Below are positions 24,876 through 37,635 of a DNA stretch of 64,000 bases, one piece after another. Made by a program: the position numbers and the translations under genes. Numbering within the stretch: the first letter of the stretch is position 1; each line of letters opens with the position of its first letter. The stretch covers positions 132,501 through 196,500 of the forward strand of contig QVRM01002115.1 of the NCBI GenBank assembly GCA_003439945.1, written 5' to 3'. The notes beneath the pieces were generated by a model. It saw nothing but the letters and a program-made list of their open reading frames with translations, ran no database searches and was not told where the DNA came from. The stretch is from Dermanyssus gallinae (Eukaryota > Arthropoda > Arachnida > Mesostigmata > Dermanyssidae).

Positions 24876-25199
24876 GACACCTGCCGAGATGGTCTACGTG
24901 ACAAACGTTGTTATCACGCGAAAGACCCTGGATCACTAGCACCAAAAATAAAAGCATCGCCATGAACATAAAACAATAAGACTTATCCCCCACGATTCAC
25001 TGTCATCCAATGTCCACTTAGTAAACGATCATGGTGAGTGAGCTCTTTCGGAATTCGGCCCACGCCGTCGTCGTCGTCGTTCGTGCAACATACGAATAAC
25101 AACAACAAGAACAACAATACGAATCATAATAATAACAACAACAGCGGCAGTAAACGTCGACCACATCGATTGCATCATTGACGATCGACCGGAACAGAT

Positions 25200-25229
25200 A
25201 CATATATATATATATATATATATATATGT

Positions 25230-25263
<34 letters not shown>
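25200..25263. repeat. (AT)n microsatellite
   Basis: Alternating AT of about 64 bp with one GTATAC interruption. Confidence 0.9.
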
Positions 25264-25266
<3 letters not shown>

Positions 25267-25350
25267 GAGGGAAGAGACAAGGGCGTGCCCGAATGCCTTT
25301 GACTCTATAACGTTTATGAACTTAAGTGTATATATATAGACGCCGTTCTA

Positions 25351-26950
25351 TTGGTTCAAGTGACGCTATATGATGGACGTGATCTGATGATGGCTGCACT
25401 CAAGAGGTGCTCCAGAGGGTCGTCGTTGCTCGCCGCCCCGCATGTTATCAGAGCAGCAGCGGCGTCGGCGGCGGCACCAGCAGCAATAGATAGGCATACA
25501 GGCGCTACGCAGACCGGTAGAGCAGTGAAGATGATCGACACCCGTGATCGTTGTAGAGGTGATCGAGGTGGCAGCCATTGACGATCATACTCCGCTAGCA
25601 GAGGCGACAACGGCGGAAAGACGTCAGCAGACGCGACAATGGCGGAAATCATGCTGATGAGATGACATGGTGACGACAACAACAACAACCGCTGCTGCTG
25701 CAGCAGCAGCAAGCACAGCAGCAATAATAACAACGCGCAACAATAACTACAACACCAGCAACAAGAATAACAGCCACAGCAGCAACGGCAACAATCGCAA
25801 CAACAACAACAACAACAAGAAAACAAAAACGTGATTATGCTGCTGCTGCTGCCGCCTCCTGACTACGACTATTAATTCCCTTAGTGGACCTACAACAAAG
25901 GTACAACCAAAAGAAAAGGATAAAAACGAATAATGATAATTGTCTAGTTAGTCGTAGTAGGTAGTTGTCGCAGTTAGAACCAGTTATAGCCAGTTAGCCG
26001 AGATCAACGACGGAAGGGGGCCAAAAAACACCGTCTCGAAATAGGTGGTGTTAATCGCGTTAGAAGTCAACCCGGGATTTCCTGCGTTGGCGTTAGACTC
26101 GCTGGACATTCATGTCGATCCACCCGCGAAGTAGTAACTGAGTAAATGAAGTAATTCAGTGAATAAGATAGGTGATACGATATAACAATAGTAATAATAA
26201 TTTCAATAAATATTATCATAACTGATGCCAGCATGATGACAATTCGAGAGCGACTTGCATCGACGCTCACTTGGAACGCACGCCCATTGCCCATCACGAA
26301 CGCCCAAATAGCCATATAGGCTATTGCTGTCCAGCCGCCGATTATGTCCAAGTGAACTAACATGGCCAAACCAAGTGGATCACGAGAGGAGCACGTCAAT
26401 CAAGTAGGCAATCTGTCCAGGTCGCGGTACCCCATGCTGAGAAACTATTAGGGAGCACACGTCGATCGGATATAGACGATAAAAAGTGGCGTACACATTC
26501 GCAGACACAACGCGCGTTCACACCTATAGTGCGTTTATACGGAACAATAGACATCCACTTAATGCGACAGCCACTTTACTCGTGAGTCTTTGCTTGACAT
26601 TGGTGACGGTGATCCGTTCGCTAATAGAGAAAACACTAAGTGATGGCTATCAAGAAGGCCGGTGGGATACATCGAAACAGCGTAGCAGGCCGCGCCGATA
26701 GCCGAGAACTATCGAGCTAAACGTCTCTGAGTGGCTCAGCAGCTATTTACCTGCTGATTGTCGTGAGGCCTTCTCGGCTCATCTCCGGGTGAACCCCAAA
26801 TGCGCGGAGCGTTTATCGAGCGTTATGATCGGGCGTGGGATGTTACAAATGAAAAGGCACGAAACGTCGTAATGCCCAAATCGGTTAAAATGTGAATATG
26901 CCGCTTTTGGATAACGTAGTGAGAGATCTAGGGGCTGGAATAGTGTCAGG
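25351..26950. other. CAA-rich tract, then DNA with no gene recognised
   Basis: 25670-25830 is a CAA/CAG tract whose minus frame is poly-Cys/Leu. The remainder shows no recognised frame. Tandem-like taata runs occur around 26185-26215. Confidence 0.45.
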
Positions 26951-26999
26951 CGTGGATGTGCGCATGGCGGAGGGGAGAAGCAGACAAACAAATGCGTCC

Positions 27000-27790
27000 C
27001 ATCATACTGACGGGGCACTGCATGGAATGTGAGGACGTCATGGCGTTCCCATCGCAGAAATCATCGATAGGGGAGCAGCGAGGAGTCATCAGGCTTCTGT
27101 CTGCGGAAAGTGTCCAACCGGCCGATATTCATCGCCGGATGGTGGCCGCATACGGGAGAGACAGTGTATCCGATAAGTCAACGAGAAAACGGAGTAGGCG
27201 TTTTCGTAAAGGCCGGGAGTCCGTAAATGGTGCCCCGAGATCAGGCCCGTCAAACAAGGTTATCACGGTTGGCCGTGATGGTTGAGGCCAGCGTTGGAAT
27301 AGTAGGGACAGGTCGAGTTACCTGAAGGTGTGCGCGTAGTGGGTTTCGAAGAAGTTCCGCGAACCGCAAACGGGATTGCGTATGGAGCTAGCACTACAAT
27401 ACCTATCCAATCGGCGAGCAAACGGCCTGGGTTGCTCACGGAGGGAGTGATTCTGCTCCACGATAAGGCGCGTCCTAACTAACTTCCCGAACTAAACAAC
27501 TTCAAAAGCGAGCAGCTTGAGCACTCGCTCTACAGCTCGGACATTTTGTTCTGTGACTTTCATCAGTTTAGTCCGGCAAAAATATCTCAAAAGAAAGAGG
27601 TTCGAGTCGAGCGACGAACTGAAGTACACAGTTTAGTACCGGCTCTAGCCACTGCCGCAGGAGTTCTAGCGCAGAAAATCCTTCGTCCCATGAACGAGTG
27701 TGATAGTTGGCTAACGCCTCTGATAATAAAGACTGCAATTATGTTCACAGTATCGTTTCGTACCATTTCATGTGAACACCCCGCATAAGA
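27000..27790 (+). pseudogene. Mariner transposase relic (family M3)
   Basis: A third mariner lineage, recognised in pieces on the plus strand. The N-terminal part reads GVIRLLSAESVQPADIHRRM then FRKGRESVNGAPRSG (27091-27244), the DNA-binding domain. KVCA.WVSKKFREPQTGLRM and ELALQYLSNR follow after frameshifts (27328-27410). Next comes a GVILLHDKARP segment (27447-27476) that retains the second catalytic Asp but has Lys where Asn is normal. A damaged SLYSSDILFCDFHQF (27528-27570) stands in place of the third catalytic region YSPDLAPSDFH. The region of the first catalytic Asp is deleted. Nonfunctional and older than the copy at 44.2 kb. Confidence 0.75.
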
Positions 27791-28849
27791 CTATTTTTAC
27801 AATCTATATGCAATACATTTGAAATCAAGTCGTACGCTACAGTGAACCGGTGTTACACATCAAATATACAAACACATAAAAAGTCAATACGGCGTATATT
27901 CGTTGTAGATATGAAATTACACTTACCATGGGATGAAGGCCACGTCTCTTCATGCTAAAGACACAGATGTAGTTCACACAGAGCCGTGTCGTCGACGCGA
28001 ATTCATGTATCGATGTTGCTTCTGTGATGAACTTGTTTGTGTGGTGCAACCCTCACGTTCTAAAGTAAGCTTGAACAATTCTTCGTACACGCAAGAAACG
28101 CGCTGCTACCGCTTCGTTCCTTCGATCTGTTCGAATTCGGGGTACTAGAAACCGAGCTATTATTGTTTGGGTTTTTTTTTCTCGTCGTTCGTCGATTAGT
28201 AGTGTTGTCGTTTATCTGTTCGCTGTTACGTCTAATTGTCTGGTTGAGTTGTCATTGAGAATCGTCGTTTTGATCGTTTGGTCGAAGACTACGAGAAGTC
28301 AAATTCGGAGACGCTTTCTCCGGACAATATCCGTATACCAATTGCGACTAGCGCCGTGGTAATAACGCTAGTTGGTTGTTGCAATAATTGTTTTCGGCGG
28401 CGACGTCGCTGTTGTTGTTGTTATTATTATTATTCCTATTATTATTATTACTGGTGAAATTGTCGTCGTCGTCGTCGTTGCCCTTGTATTGAAGAGTTTA
28501 GTGGCAAAAAATCTTCTCAGTGTTCGACAGTTATCACACAACTGTCGATGATTTTATTGTTGTTCTACCTTTTGTTGTTATTATTGGTATTGGCTCGCTC
28601 CTCGGCCTAAGATCAGTGTGGGTCATTCACTCTGATACAGGCAGCCGCTGGTGCTGTGCTGCTGCTGCTGCCGCCGTTGTTAGAGTGATAAGTCAGAGTC
28701 AGTGACGATTTGTTTTTTGATCGGATAGGGTAGAGATGAGCTTGAGGTTGATAGTATGCTCGATTTGTTCGTTTGCTTATTTATGCCATCGACCAAGAAG
28801 TGTGAGTGTGAGTGTGAATAACTGTGTGCGTGGTGTCCTCGCAGATTGT
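27791..28849. other. T- and GTT-rich DNA, no gene recognised
   Basis: From 28150 on, the plus strand is T-rich with GTT/GTC/ATT triplet runs (28409-28450, 28464-28480). This could be a 5' UTR or promoter side for the GC-rich patch that follows, but nothing proves it. Confidence 0.4.
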
Positions 28850-29230
28850 CCAGCCGGCCGTCAAGTCTACGTAGCAGCGCAAAGGGGCGCACGATGGTCG
28901 CGCGTTGGTTCTACGGTGCGACGTGCTGAGCCTGGCAGTAGACGAAGGAGAACTGCGTCAAGCTGTTTTCGGCCATACAGCCGACGTGGCGGCGGCGGCG
29001 GCAGCAGCAGCCGTAGGCGCAGGAGCTGCTCGTTCGACCTATGGCGCCAGCGGGGGCGCTGCCGGGGGCGTCTCGGGGCCGACCGTCGGCAATCGCGCAG
29101 TCCGGCCAGACTCCGGCGACTCCGGGCCGGCGGCACAGCGAGCCGCTCAAGCAGTTCGGCGCTTCACCACCCGCGACGAACGCGCGTTCGAAGCTCTGCA
29201 ACAAACCACCCCACATAGCATAGCATAGAC
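28850..29230 (+). other. GC-rich patch with overlapping open frames, possible exon
   Basis: A sharp rise in G+C and CpG compared with its surroundings. Two plus-strand frames are open: one from 28736 to 29218, Arg/Ser-rich, and one from 28905 to 29228 with an Ala run and a C-terminus DERAFEALQQTTPHSIA. A splice-acceptor-like tgtcctcgcag precedes at about 28842-28852. The second frame has no ATG. I see no domain; it may be a coding exon, a promoter CpG island or a first exon. Which strand is used is unclear. Confidence 0.3.
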
Positions 29231-29234
29231 AACG

Positions 29235-31365
29235 CAGGCCAGCAGCAAAAAAAGAGCAACGTGCAACGGTTAGCGTTACGCTCATCATCACGTCATATAT
29301 ATCAATAACCTTAGTGGTATTTACCAATAGATTATATGATGTTAAATTACAAAAACATTTCCACAAATGCTTACGATAATATAAAACACTTTATATATAA
29401 ATATATATATATATACACTCAACCACGAGGTTGTGTACCTACTGAATACCCAAGCTCCTGATAAGCTATGGCAGACCAAACGGTCAATGGCGGCCTAACC
29501 ACACTTTGATGCAACTGAACGGCAGTCTATTAAAAGCCTATAGAGTCTATACAATTATATCACTTTTCGGTATTGTTACATAACTCAAATGACATTGCAC
29601 GCATTCTCGAAAACGACAGTTTGTTTTCGCTATCTTGAACATCTATAGAATAGGTCGTATCTAATCCTGCATTACGACATATATGACGGATGAATTAAAC
29701 CGTGCTGGGTCGACTAGCCAATATAACGACTTAGACCAAATATCCCCGGATCTCATTCATCTGGACGTGTATAATACAAAGAGAGGAAAAATCAACAATA
29801 GATAACACTGAATCAACAAAGACACATTCTGTGAAGCCAGCAGCGTAGTGTTAACCTGCTATAGCAATGTTGAACAACACTTCACAATTGTCCATCAGAA
29901 TGTATCATTTTTGTTATCATTGCGCCAAACGCAAACACTTGAATTATGACACTGTGAGTTGTAAGAGGTTATGAGCAACAGTTCTGTTGTAACATTTACC
30001 CAAAGCGTTTTCGAGTAGATCTACCTTCAACTGAAGCAGAATTAGAGATCAAGTACCTAATATTAAGTGGCAACTCGTTCCGGTAACCAGATCAGATGCC
30101 AGAGATACCGTGGAACGCTACGATTGACCACAGACCACAGTCGTTTAGAGAGCATTCACCCGTGTGTTGTCCATCAACATGATTAACTGAACCCGGACAA
30201 TATCGTAGTAAAACTAACGAACGAACCGACTATATCATTCTATGGCAGCTCCTATGTGATTCCTCTCGGCACCACTGCGGCTCTTAAAGCTTCCCAAGGG
30301 GAGGGCGGGCTCTAAGCGTAACCGAATCCGTCCGTAAAAAACTAGTTTGATTCGGCCTTCTTAGACAGGCCATAATACAGTGATAATTAAATTACTAAAA
30401 CACTAGATACAAGTACAAATGTTACTTATTTAAATAACCACATCATTTCTGTAGCAGAACTCAGAATATATTTAACTCATAATGGATTGTAAAGTTATGA
30501 ACATCATGACAAACTAATCAGTCGTTCATACCTCGTGTCGACCACCTAGACAAGGCGCCTAGCACCGCTGTAACGTTACCCCGCCGCATATCTAATGGCA
30601 GCCTTCGCCGGAAAAATGCACCAACCCGTGGGTGGCCCGTGGTGAGCTACACTTTACAGAATCTACACATAATCTCGCTAAGAACTATCTTGGTTATTTA
30701 ACTTGACGCGGGGGGGGGGGGGCAGATCTCGAAGACAAACAGACAAAAAATCTTTTAAAAGAGAGTCCCCTAATAAATGCATGCTTCCGACACTAATCGT
30801 CTCCGGCTACAAAACCTCGCAACCAGTCTTAACGTGTCACTGTTTGGCGCGAATTTTATGCTCGAGACATCACTTCACCATGTTTCTTCAAAGCCACTGC
30901 CGGGAACGCACAAACAGTCAATTATGAGCAGTATATAGGATCTTGATAAGCCCGTTTATTTAACCCTCAGTTGGATAGCATAGATTTGAATGGCAAGCGA
31001 ACATTTTGCTAAAATAAACACTAACGCCGAGGAGAGCATTTTCCAGATGTGTTGTTCATAATCCACGCATGTCTACTTCATGAATGAGTGATATTAAATT
31101 TCTATAAATAAAAAAAACACTGCATACTATTTGCAATTTACAATTTTCGCTCTATCTCTCCACGCACTTGCACCAGAGCAGCGCTGTTCTCAATAATCAT
31201 TCTATTTGTATTGCTGTATATTCTCAAATTCTGCCAGCTATGGGGCTTTTATCGTCGTCCTCGTTGCCGGCTGCCGAATCGCAATACAATTACCTTACTG
31301 GATTGCGACATCAACTGCTTTCCTTAGAAATTTTACCGAATTTCAGTGCTATTCATACAGCATAT
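29235..31365. other. No gene recognised
   Basis: AT-rich unique-looking DNA with no convincing frame. There is a G12 run at about 30711-30722. Confidence 0.45.
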
Positions 31366-31447
31366 ATATATATATATATATACTATTCATAGAGCATGTA
31401 TATATATATATATATATATATGCTATTCATAGAGCATATATATATAG
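31350..31447 (+). repeat. Tandem repeat: 'ctattcatagagcat' plus (AT)n, three units
   Basis: Units of (g/a)ctattcata(c/g)agcat followed by an (AT)n run occur three times in a row (31349, 31382 and 31422), with AT runs of different length. Confidence 0.8.
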
Positions 31448-31670
31448 AGTAGTTTCAAATAGAAAGTTACAAGACGGCATTGAGTATAATTGAAGTTATT
31501 ATTCAAAAAGCAATCATTAGAGGACTGAGCACAACAGTACCACTGTTTTACAAGCCTCATGATTCCCTGTTTCCAGAATCCTTGCGTCCGTGACAAAATT
31601 CAGTCCTTCACTATGTCCTTCATTTCGTCGTCCAAGTCTAAAAACGTTTCCTACCTTTTTAATTTGAACC

Positions 31671-31727
<57 letters not shown>
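31671..31727. repeat. (AT)n microsatellite
   Basis: Alternating AT of about 57 bp with one TATACATA interruption. Confidence 0.9.
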
Positions 31728-31729
<2 letters not shown>

Positions 31730-31730
<1 letters not shown>

Positions 31731-32262
31731 GTCCGACCCGCCGTCCCCAGTTATACCTCTTTCTTTTCAAGCAGGAATCTGACCCCTCTTATTGATCGTG
31801 TTACACGACCACTATCTCACAACTGTATTACTCATATCGCAGTTCGTAGCTGCTCCGGCTGTTTCTATTGTCCACCCAGCGGTTCTAGAAACACCTTGCT
31901 ATTTTGGACCATGCCGCTGTTTTTGTTTCCATTCCTGGGAACGGCGAGGACGACGCTCCGATTCGCTTTTTCGGACGTACGCCACGGCTGGCATTGACGT
32001 TTTTCTAAGGGTGTTAGCAAAACACCCTGACTCCGTGTGTTTGCTACAGGCGGTGTCGATTCAGCCCCATTCGGCTCTACCTACGAGACATTCTTCTTAA
32101 CACCTATGAATTCTCTTTTCCGTTGAGCACTAAAACTCGTAGGGACAGCGTAAATGGGTTGCGACGACTTCGCCGGCACGCGAAGTCGCCGAATGTGAAG
32201 TGACGAGTGTAACCTTTTATACCTAGAGAGCCGTAGCCTGTATCTGCATACTCTACGGGACG
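31730..32262. other. No gene recognised
   Basis: A 102-codon plus-strand frame (31792-32100) has no motif. It lies just downstream of the unidentified minus-strand gene and may hold that gene's 3' untranslated region. Confidence 0.35.
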
Positions 32263-33218
32263 TTATAATTTCCACCCGTTAATCAGCATCATCATCAAGT
32301 TGATTTCACTCATATTGAGTATGCATACAACATAGATACATATACTCTCGTCGGCTGCTCTCGGCATACCATTCGAGAGAGTCAGTGCAGTGATCTCTTC
32401 GTAAGAGCCAGGCAGGCAGGTGACACGCTGGAGAGCCCAGTGGACAGACGTACCTCGTGGAAGTTCGTATTCAACCAGATCAGGTGGTGATAGCCATATC
32501 GTATATACGAGGCGATTGACATAGGCAACACCAGAGATGGAAGGCACTGAAAAAATCCAGGTCTCTAATCTCTCGTCGGATTTGTTAAACAATACTTTCC
32601 TACTCCAAGACAAGTTTTCGAATGGCGGAATTAAATTTTCAAGGAACAGTTCGACACGTTGCATAGCGACACAAAACATATCTGGAATTTCAATAAAACA
32701 TGCGGTTTGGGATATATAACCACTCAGTAAGACTCCTGCTCTGACTATATCTCCCGATCGGTCTGTTACTGATCCACGAGAAATTACTGATGAGATTAGT
32801 CTGAACTTCGCAACTATAGGCTCAGACACTGTTGCGCCCTTCCAGCAAAATGGTGACTTATCACCCATTCTTACAGCTGTATTCATAAGACTAGCAAGGG
32901 CAACTCGTTTACTCGTCTGTTTAATAACAGACTCTAAGGTTCGCTCATTTCTGATCAAACAAACTGTGAACTGGAGTTCGGCTGCTATGGGGGTACCCGG
33001 TAGATTTTTTAAATTGGCGGCCTCAGCTTCCTAGCAGGGAAAGAATTGGTCTTAGCAGATACCACTTTATGTATAGATATTAATAACTCGGGAGTATTAG
33101 TTCCCGCGATATTTCTTTTCTCTTTGCTTCCTTGTTTCGTAAGACCTCGAGACACAGCATTTATAGGGTCATTAGTCGTTTGAGAATCTAGTACTACTTG
33201 CCCGTTATATGAGTTCAT
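32263..33218 (-). CDS. Unidentified protein, 306 aa if a 35-nt intron is removed
   Basis: A minus-strand frame runs from 33030 to 32263 (255 codons) with no stop, rare by chance here. It starts directly after a good acceptor, ttctttccctgctag, with EAEAANLKNLPGTPIAAELQ. Upstream, an ATG at 33218 opens MNSYNGQVVLDSQTT... for 51 codons to a GT at 33065. Removing 33065-33031 (35 nt, or 32 nt with the next GT) joins the two in phase. Either a very short intron or a frameshift plus stop in a pseudogene explains this. Composition is that of a folded protein: mixed, several Trp/Cys and aromatic residues, with a stretch WIFSVPSISGVAYVNRLVYT. No signal peptide or zinc motif is seen. I do not recognise the family. 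A captured viral or transposon gene, or a fast-evolving host gene, are both possible. Confidence 0.5.
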
Positions 33219-33242
33219 TCTGCAAAATATTCGCCGTATCAC

Positions 33243-33495
33243 CTTATCTATCTTGTTTTGTGCGGGAGGTTCGGAAATGGCTTTTCACCAAGACGTTTCG
33301 TCTTGGTTGAGGACGTTGTGAAGGCGCTTTTTCGTGACGTGTTCTCTCAGCTGATGTGCCTACTTCTTGACTGACAAAGCTTATTTTTCTGGCTGTTCAC
33401 GACTGACAACAATCACTTAAAACATGTTTATTTCTTATTCTTATGAGAACTAAGGTACTTGTATTATGCACTTATAGACACGTCCTGAGTCTTGA

Positions 33496-33527
<32 letters not shown>

Positions 33528-35571
33528 CATAATAAGGTTTAAGCACACACTCTAAGAAATAACACGACAGCAAAATAGATATCTAATGGCGAACGAGCTG
33601 AAGGAGCTTCCACTAAGTATTCGTCAATTATGTAATTTTATGAGAAGATGAATTTGATACGAACGCAGTCGGTAGTTTCCTTAATTTTGTCTCACATATG
33701 TACGTACTATGTGCGTATATATATATATATATATATATATATGAGCTTAGTGAGCGCAGGCAAATACGCCTGCCACGCAGAGCTGCGTCGATTAGGACTG
33801 ACCAGATATACGACACGAAAAAAGACACAGGCCAAACATGTCTACAGTTTTTTGGCAACGCACATCTCGCCACTTTACCCGCCTATAGATTTTTGTGAGT
33901 TTGGTCGGCTCATTGTTACTGCCGCGTGGCCGTTTATTTTTAAACGCTTGCCTGTTGTCGATTAAGACACAGACGTCAACAGTGAACTGCAAACGCGACT
34001 GATGCGGCGGCCATCAAATTAAGCCGAACTCTATAAGATATCGTAGAAGGGACACTGTTCAACAACTGTTCCTTGCTTCCTTTTTTTTTCAAATGTATCT
34101 CTTTCTCTCGTTTTCCGCATCCCTATACATCAATCAGCCCGTTTTGACCAGCCTTAGCTAAGCATTTATCCCGAATGCCACTGTACTAGTGGTCTTCTTC
34201 TAGAGGCTTTGTCATATATCGTCATACGTCTGTTGCTGTTATTGTTGTTGTTGTTACTGCGTTCTGTTCATTTATTGTTGTCGATAGAGTTGTTATTGCC
34301 GGCGCTGCAGCTGCTGCTGCTGCTGTTGCTACTGGCCCGTTATTTTAATTGTGAAGCTGGCGTAACACCACCTAACGCCATGCTGCGCTCCCTCTGCTGA
34401 CCTGTCAATCGGTGCAGCGGCAGCCGCAGCAGCCATCTACGAGGTATCGTAAAAGTGGCACGCACGGGTCCGACGGTGCCCTTGCCTCTCTCTGTCCCGT
34501 TTGAATGCTATGCCGATTTCCACTGGCCTCGCAGACGAGCAGCAGCAGCAGCAGCAATAATAATAGTACGTTGCGACGACGGCATCGAATATGACTACTA
34601 CTACTCCTACTACTAACTACTACTACGATTACGACTACTACAACTCGGTGACACGGGTGGCGCCAAAGACGACGATGAGCACCAATGACAGCGTGACAGG
34701 CGCTGAACGGCGCCAACTCGCCAACTCGCCGCCTCGCTGACGTGCCCGGTCCGTGACATCTAACCCGCTGCATCAGCGAGTGACCGATTCGAGCGAGCCC
34801 GCTCAGTGGCCCGCCTGACGCCAAACAAAACGTTCGCTTAAACGTTGCCGACCAACGCGAGGAGCACACAGGAGCTCTACCACAGGACACAATATCTTGT
34901 CTGCTATGTCATATTTCCAACCGATGCTGTTGACCAAGACGTATACTATATATATATATGTTTATATTATATATATATATATATGTTATATATATATACA
35001 TATATATATAAGCAGTTAAGCACCACACCACCGAACATCACGATCAAATCAGGCAAAACAGAGTTCCACTCCATTTGCCCGCTTTTTCGTGTCCAGCTGG
35101 AAAAGACCGCCGCCGCTTTTTCGGCGGCCTCTTCCGCTGGGGACTTTGTACGCGAATTGTGTACAAGGTTTAAATTGACATACACGTGATGATGAAACAG
35201 GTAGGAAAAATTGTGTCTTGGTGCGCCGATGGTGTCAAGAACGATATGCATCGACGACCCGCTTCCGCATTGAGTGGCGTGTGCTTCTGTCGAACGGCTG
35301 AATGTCACCTGGCAGCCTCATGCCCCCTGGTTGCTGGAGGCGACTAATTCGACAAAATATCACGTACGATGCTGTCGTGTCATGTATAAACGAACGATCT
35401 TGACGGCGCAAATAACTAATACACAGACGACCGGCAAAAATCGAAACAAACACGCGCGCTTATCACTCGCTCTTTATTTCTCTCTATCTCTCTCTGCCCT
35501 AACGGATCTTGTCATCGCTCACATAACTAACACGTTGACACATATGATGACATTTTGTGTCGTTAGACGTG

Positions 35572-35603
<32 letters not shown>

Positions 35604-35943
35604 CTACTATTGTCTATTTAATTACTCAATGAAGTAAATATGGTCATTCCATGTTTTAGACAAAAGCATAGTTACTTGTGTGATTTATATCGAGGACACA
35701 GTCAGGTGGGGAGTTTGACTGGGGCGGTACATCTGTCAAAAAAATAACGCAGGTGTCCTAGAGCCAGCTCAGCGAGAACAGAAGTCTCGCATAGAGTAAA
35801 TAGGTAAGTGTTGGCTTGATCTTAGCTTTCAGTACAAATGTGGACCGTGAAAGCGTGCCCCAATTGATTATTTTATGAATTTTAATGTTCTTCTCAAATG
35901 CTGCCCGAAGCGTTCGGGTATATACCCCGCTAAATGTGTACAC
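33243..35943. other. Simple repeats and unassigned DNA, no gene recognised
   Basis: Contains (AT)n at 33498-33520, 33718-33742 and 35573-35601, GTT/CTG triplets at 34228-34335, a CAG/TAC triplet region at 34530-34650 and interrupted AT blocks at 34943-35011. The 161-codon minus frame at 34405-34890 overlaps these triplets and is not supported. Confidence 0.45.
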
Positions 35944-35946
35944 GTA

Positions 35947-36529
35947 GGGGCCTGGCAAATTTTTTAGATGCTTGTGACAGAATTGTGTTTCCTTTTTTGA
36001 GAGTATATTTATAACTTAGATGAATTCTACCAATTTCCATATATTTATTGAGGTAGTGAATTGCATGCACCGAAGCACACCTTCAAAACGCAATCTTCGA
36101 AGCTTTCCAGCTCTACCTTAATAGGCTTCAAGTACCGATTCGCGTGATTCGCAATGTTTTCCTTGTATTTTTTAAATTTTCGAAAAGAAGACGAAATCGC
36201 CCGGTCCCAACTCGGGTGAATCAGCTGGTTGCTTCCAGACGCCGAACGTCTCCTCTAGCGATTTTTTCATACTTTATGTTTAAGTATTCGTCAATCACAG
36301 CCTTTACACGCGCCACATTTTCGTCGCCTCTTGCTGTTTTTGAACGTCCTTCACCTGAAACTATCATTGCTGGAGGATGTACAAAAGCAGCCCGAATTTT
36401 GGGTACGGCGCTTGTAACACCAACATGCTTGTAGTGGCCACTCCAGGAGAATCGACTCGAATGTTCTGACTCAAACATCACCAAAATGCCGGATTCGATT
36501 ATAAACTCACGCAATCAAAAAACCTAGGC

Positions 36530-36532
<3 letters not shown>
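35947..36532 (-). mobile_element. Possible MITE / Tc1-mariner-like relic with short inverted ends
   Basis: The left end TA-GGGGCCTGG...TTTTTT (35945 on) and the right end AAAAAACCTAGGCCCC-TA (36517-36534) are inverted copies with a small indel, each bordered by TA. The right TA begins an (AT)n array. Inside, a 97-codon minus-strand frame includes EGRSKTARGDENVARVKAVI, which resembles the linker of mariner-type transposases (GRPKTART.ENV.RV). The element would be about 590 bp. The inverted ends are short, so this could be coincidence. Confidence 0.4.

Positions 36533-36602
<70 letters not shown>
36533..36602. repeat. (AT)n microsatellite
   Basis: Uninterrupted alternating AT of about 70 bp. 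Confidence 0.95.
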
Positions 36603-36606
<4 letters not shown>

Positions 36607-37595
36607 TAAAAGGTCATGTAAAAAATATGTTTTATTTTTGTGACAAACGTCTCTTCGGTGGCCTAAGAACAGCCGTCGGTCGGTTTGTCTGTCTGTTTGC
36701 GCCGGTACCCCCATAGAAGCTAGCGAGGTGGAAACGGGGGGGCAAATACGGTGGAGACGGATAACGGCGACAGTGGCGGCGAGGTAACAGTGTCATGGGG
36801 CAGAAACTAATATCAGCATCAGCCAGCCAGCCGCCGGGGGGGCTTGACGAGGTGCCGCCGGGGGCTTGACGAGGTGCCGCCGGACCGAGCTACACCATCA
36901 ATCACAACCGTGGTGGATGGGTAAATTGGTGTTTGTCGGAGGATAGCATAGATGGTAACACGGTAACAACAACAACAACAGCAGCAGCAACCCCCTGTTC
37001 TCGAGCGATGATCATGGCAATACGTGGCTGGGGGGGGGGGGGGTCTCGGACAAGGTCGGCCTCAGCGGCGGTGAGTAGAAGAAACCGAAGAAGTCGGAGC
37101 TTGGTTTTGTCATCGCCGCCGTTGCTGCTGCTGCTATGGCTACTTCGACTGCTCTTGCGATTGAAGTTCTTGCTAGCTGAGGTCTGCACGATATTGACGT
37201 GAGTGACATTGTTGTTGTTGTTGTTGTTCTTGTTGTGTTTGTTGTTGCTGTTTCACAAATTACCAACAAATGCCGTCGAACACACAGAGAAATGGTGTTA
37301 GGACAAGCCGTATGGTAGACTAAACGTAGTAGTAGTAGTAGTTAGTCGAGGTAGCGATGGAGTAACAGGTTTTCGCCACAACTTGTAGTCGAAGTCCCTT
37401 GTGGTGGAGTGGCGTTGAGTCGAACAGTTCATCCCGAGACAACGAGCAAACGTGTCAAACTGGGCAAAATACGAAAAGAACATACTAGGCTACGAAACCA
37501 AGACGCAAAAACAACTATTGCCTAATATCGTATGGCGAGATGTGCACAACGCTTAGATAACTGCCACGCATAGAGGCTGCCTGCAAATTACTTGG

Positions 37596-37635
<40 letters not shown>

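Noticed and set aside
25356..25826. 156-codon minus-strand frame rich in Cys and Leu
   Set aside because: It is the translation of CAG/CAA triplet repeats in an alternate phase, with no domain and no splice support.
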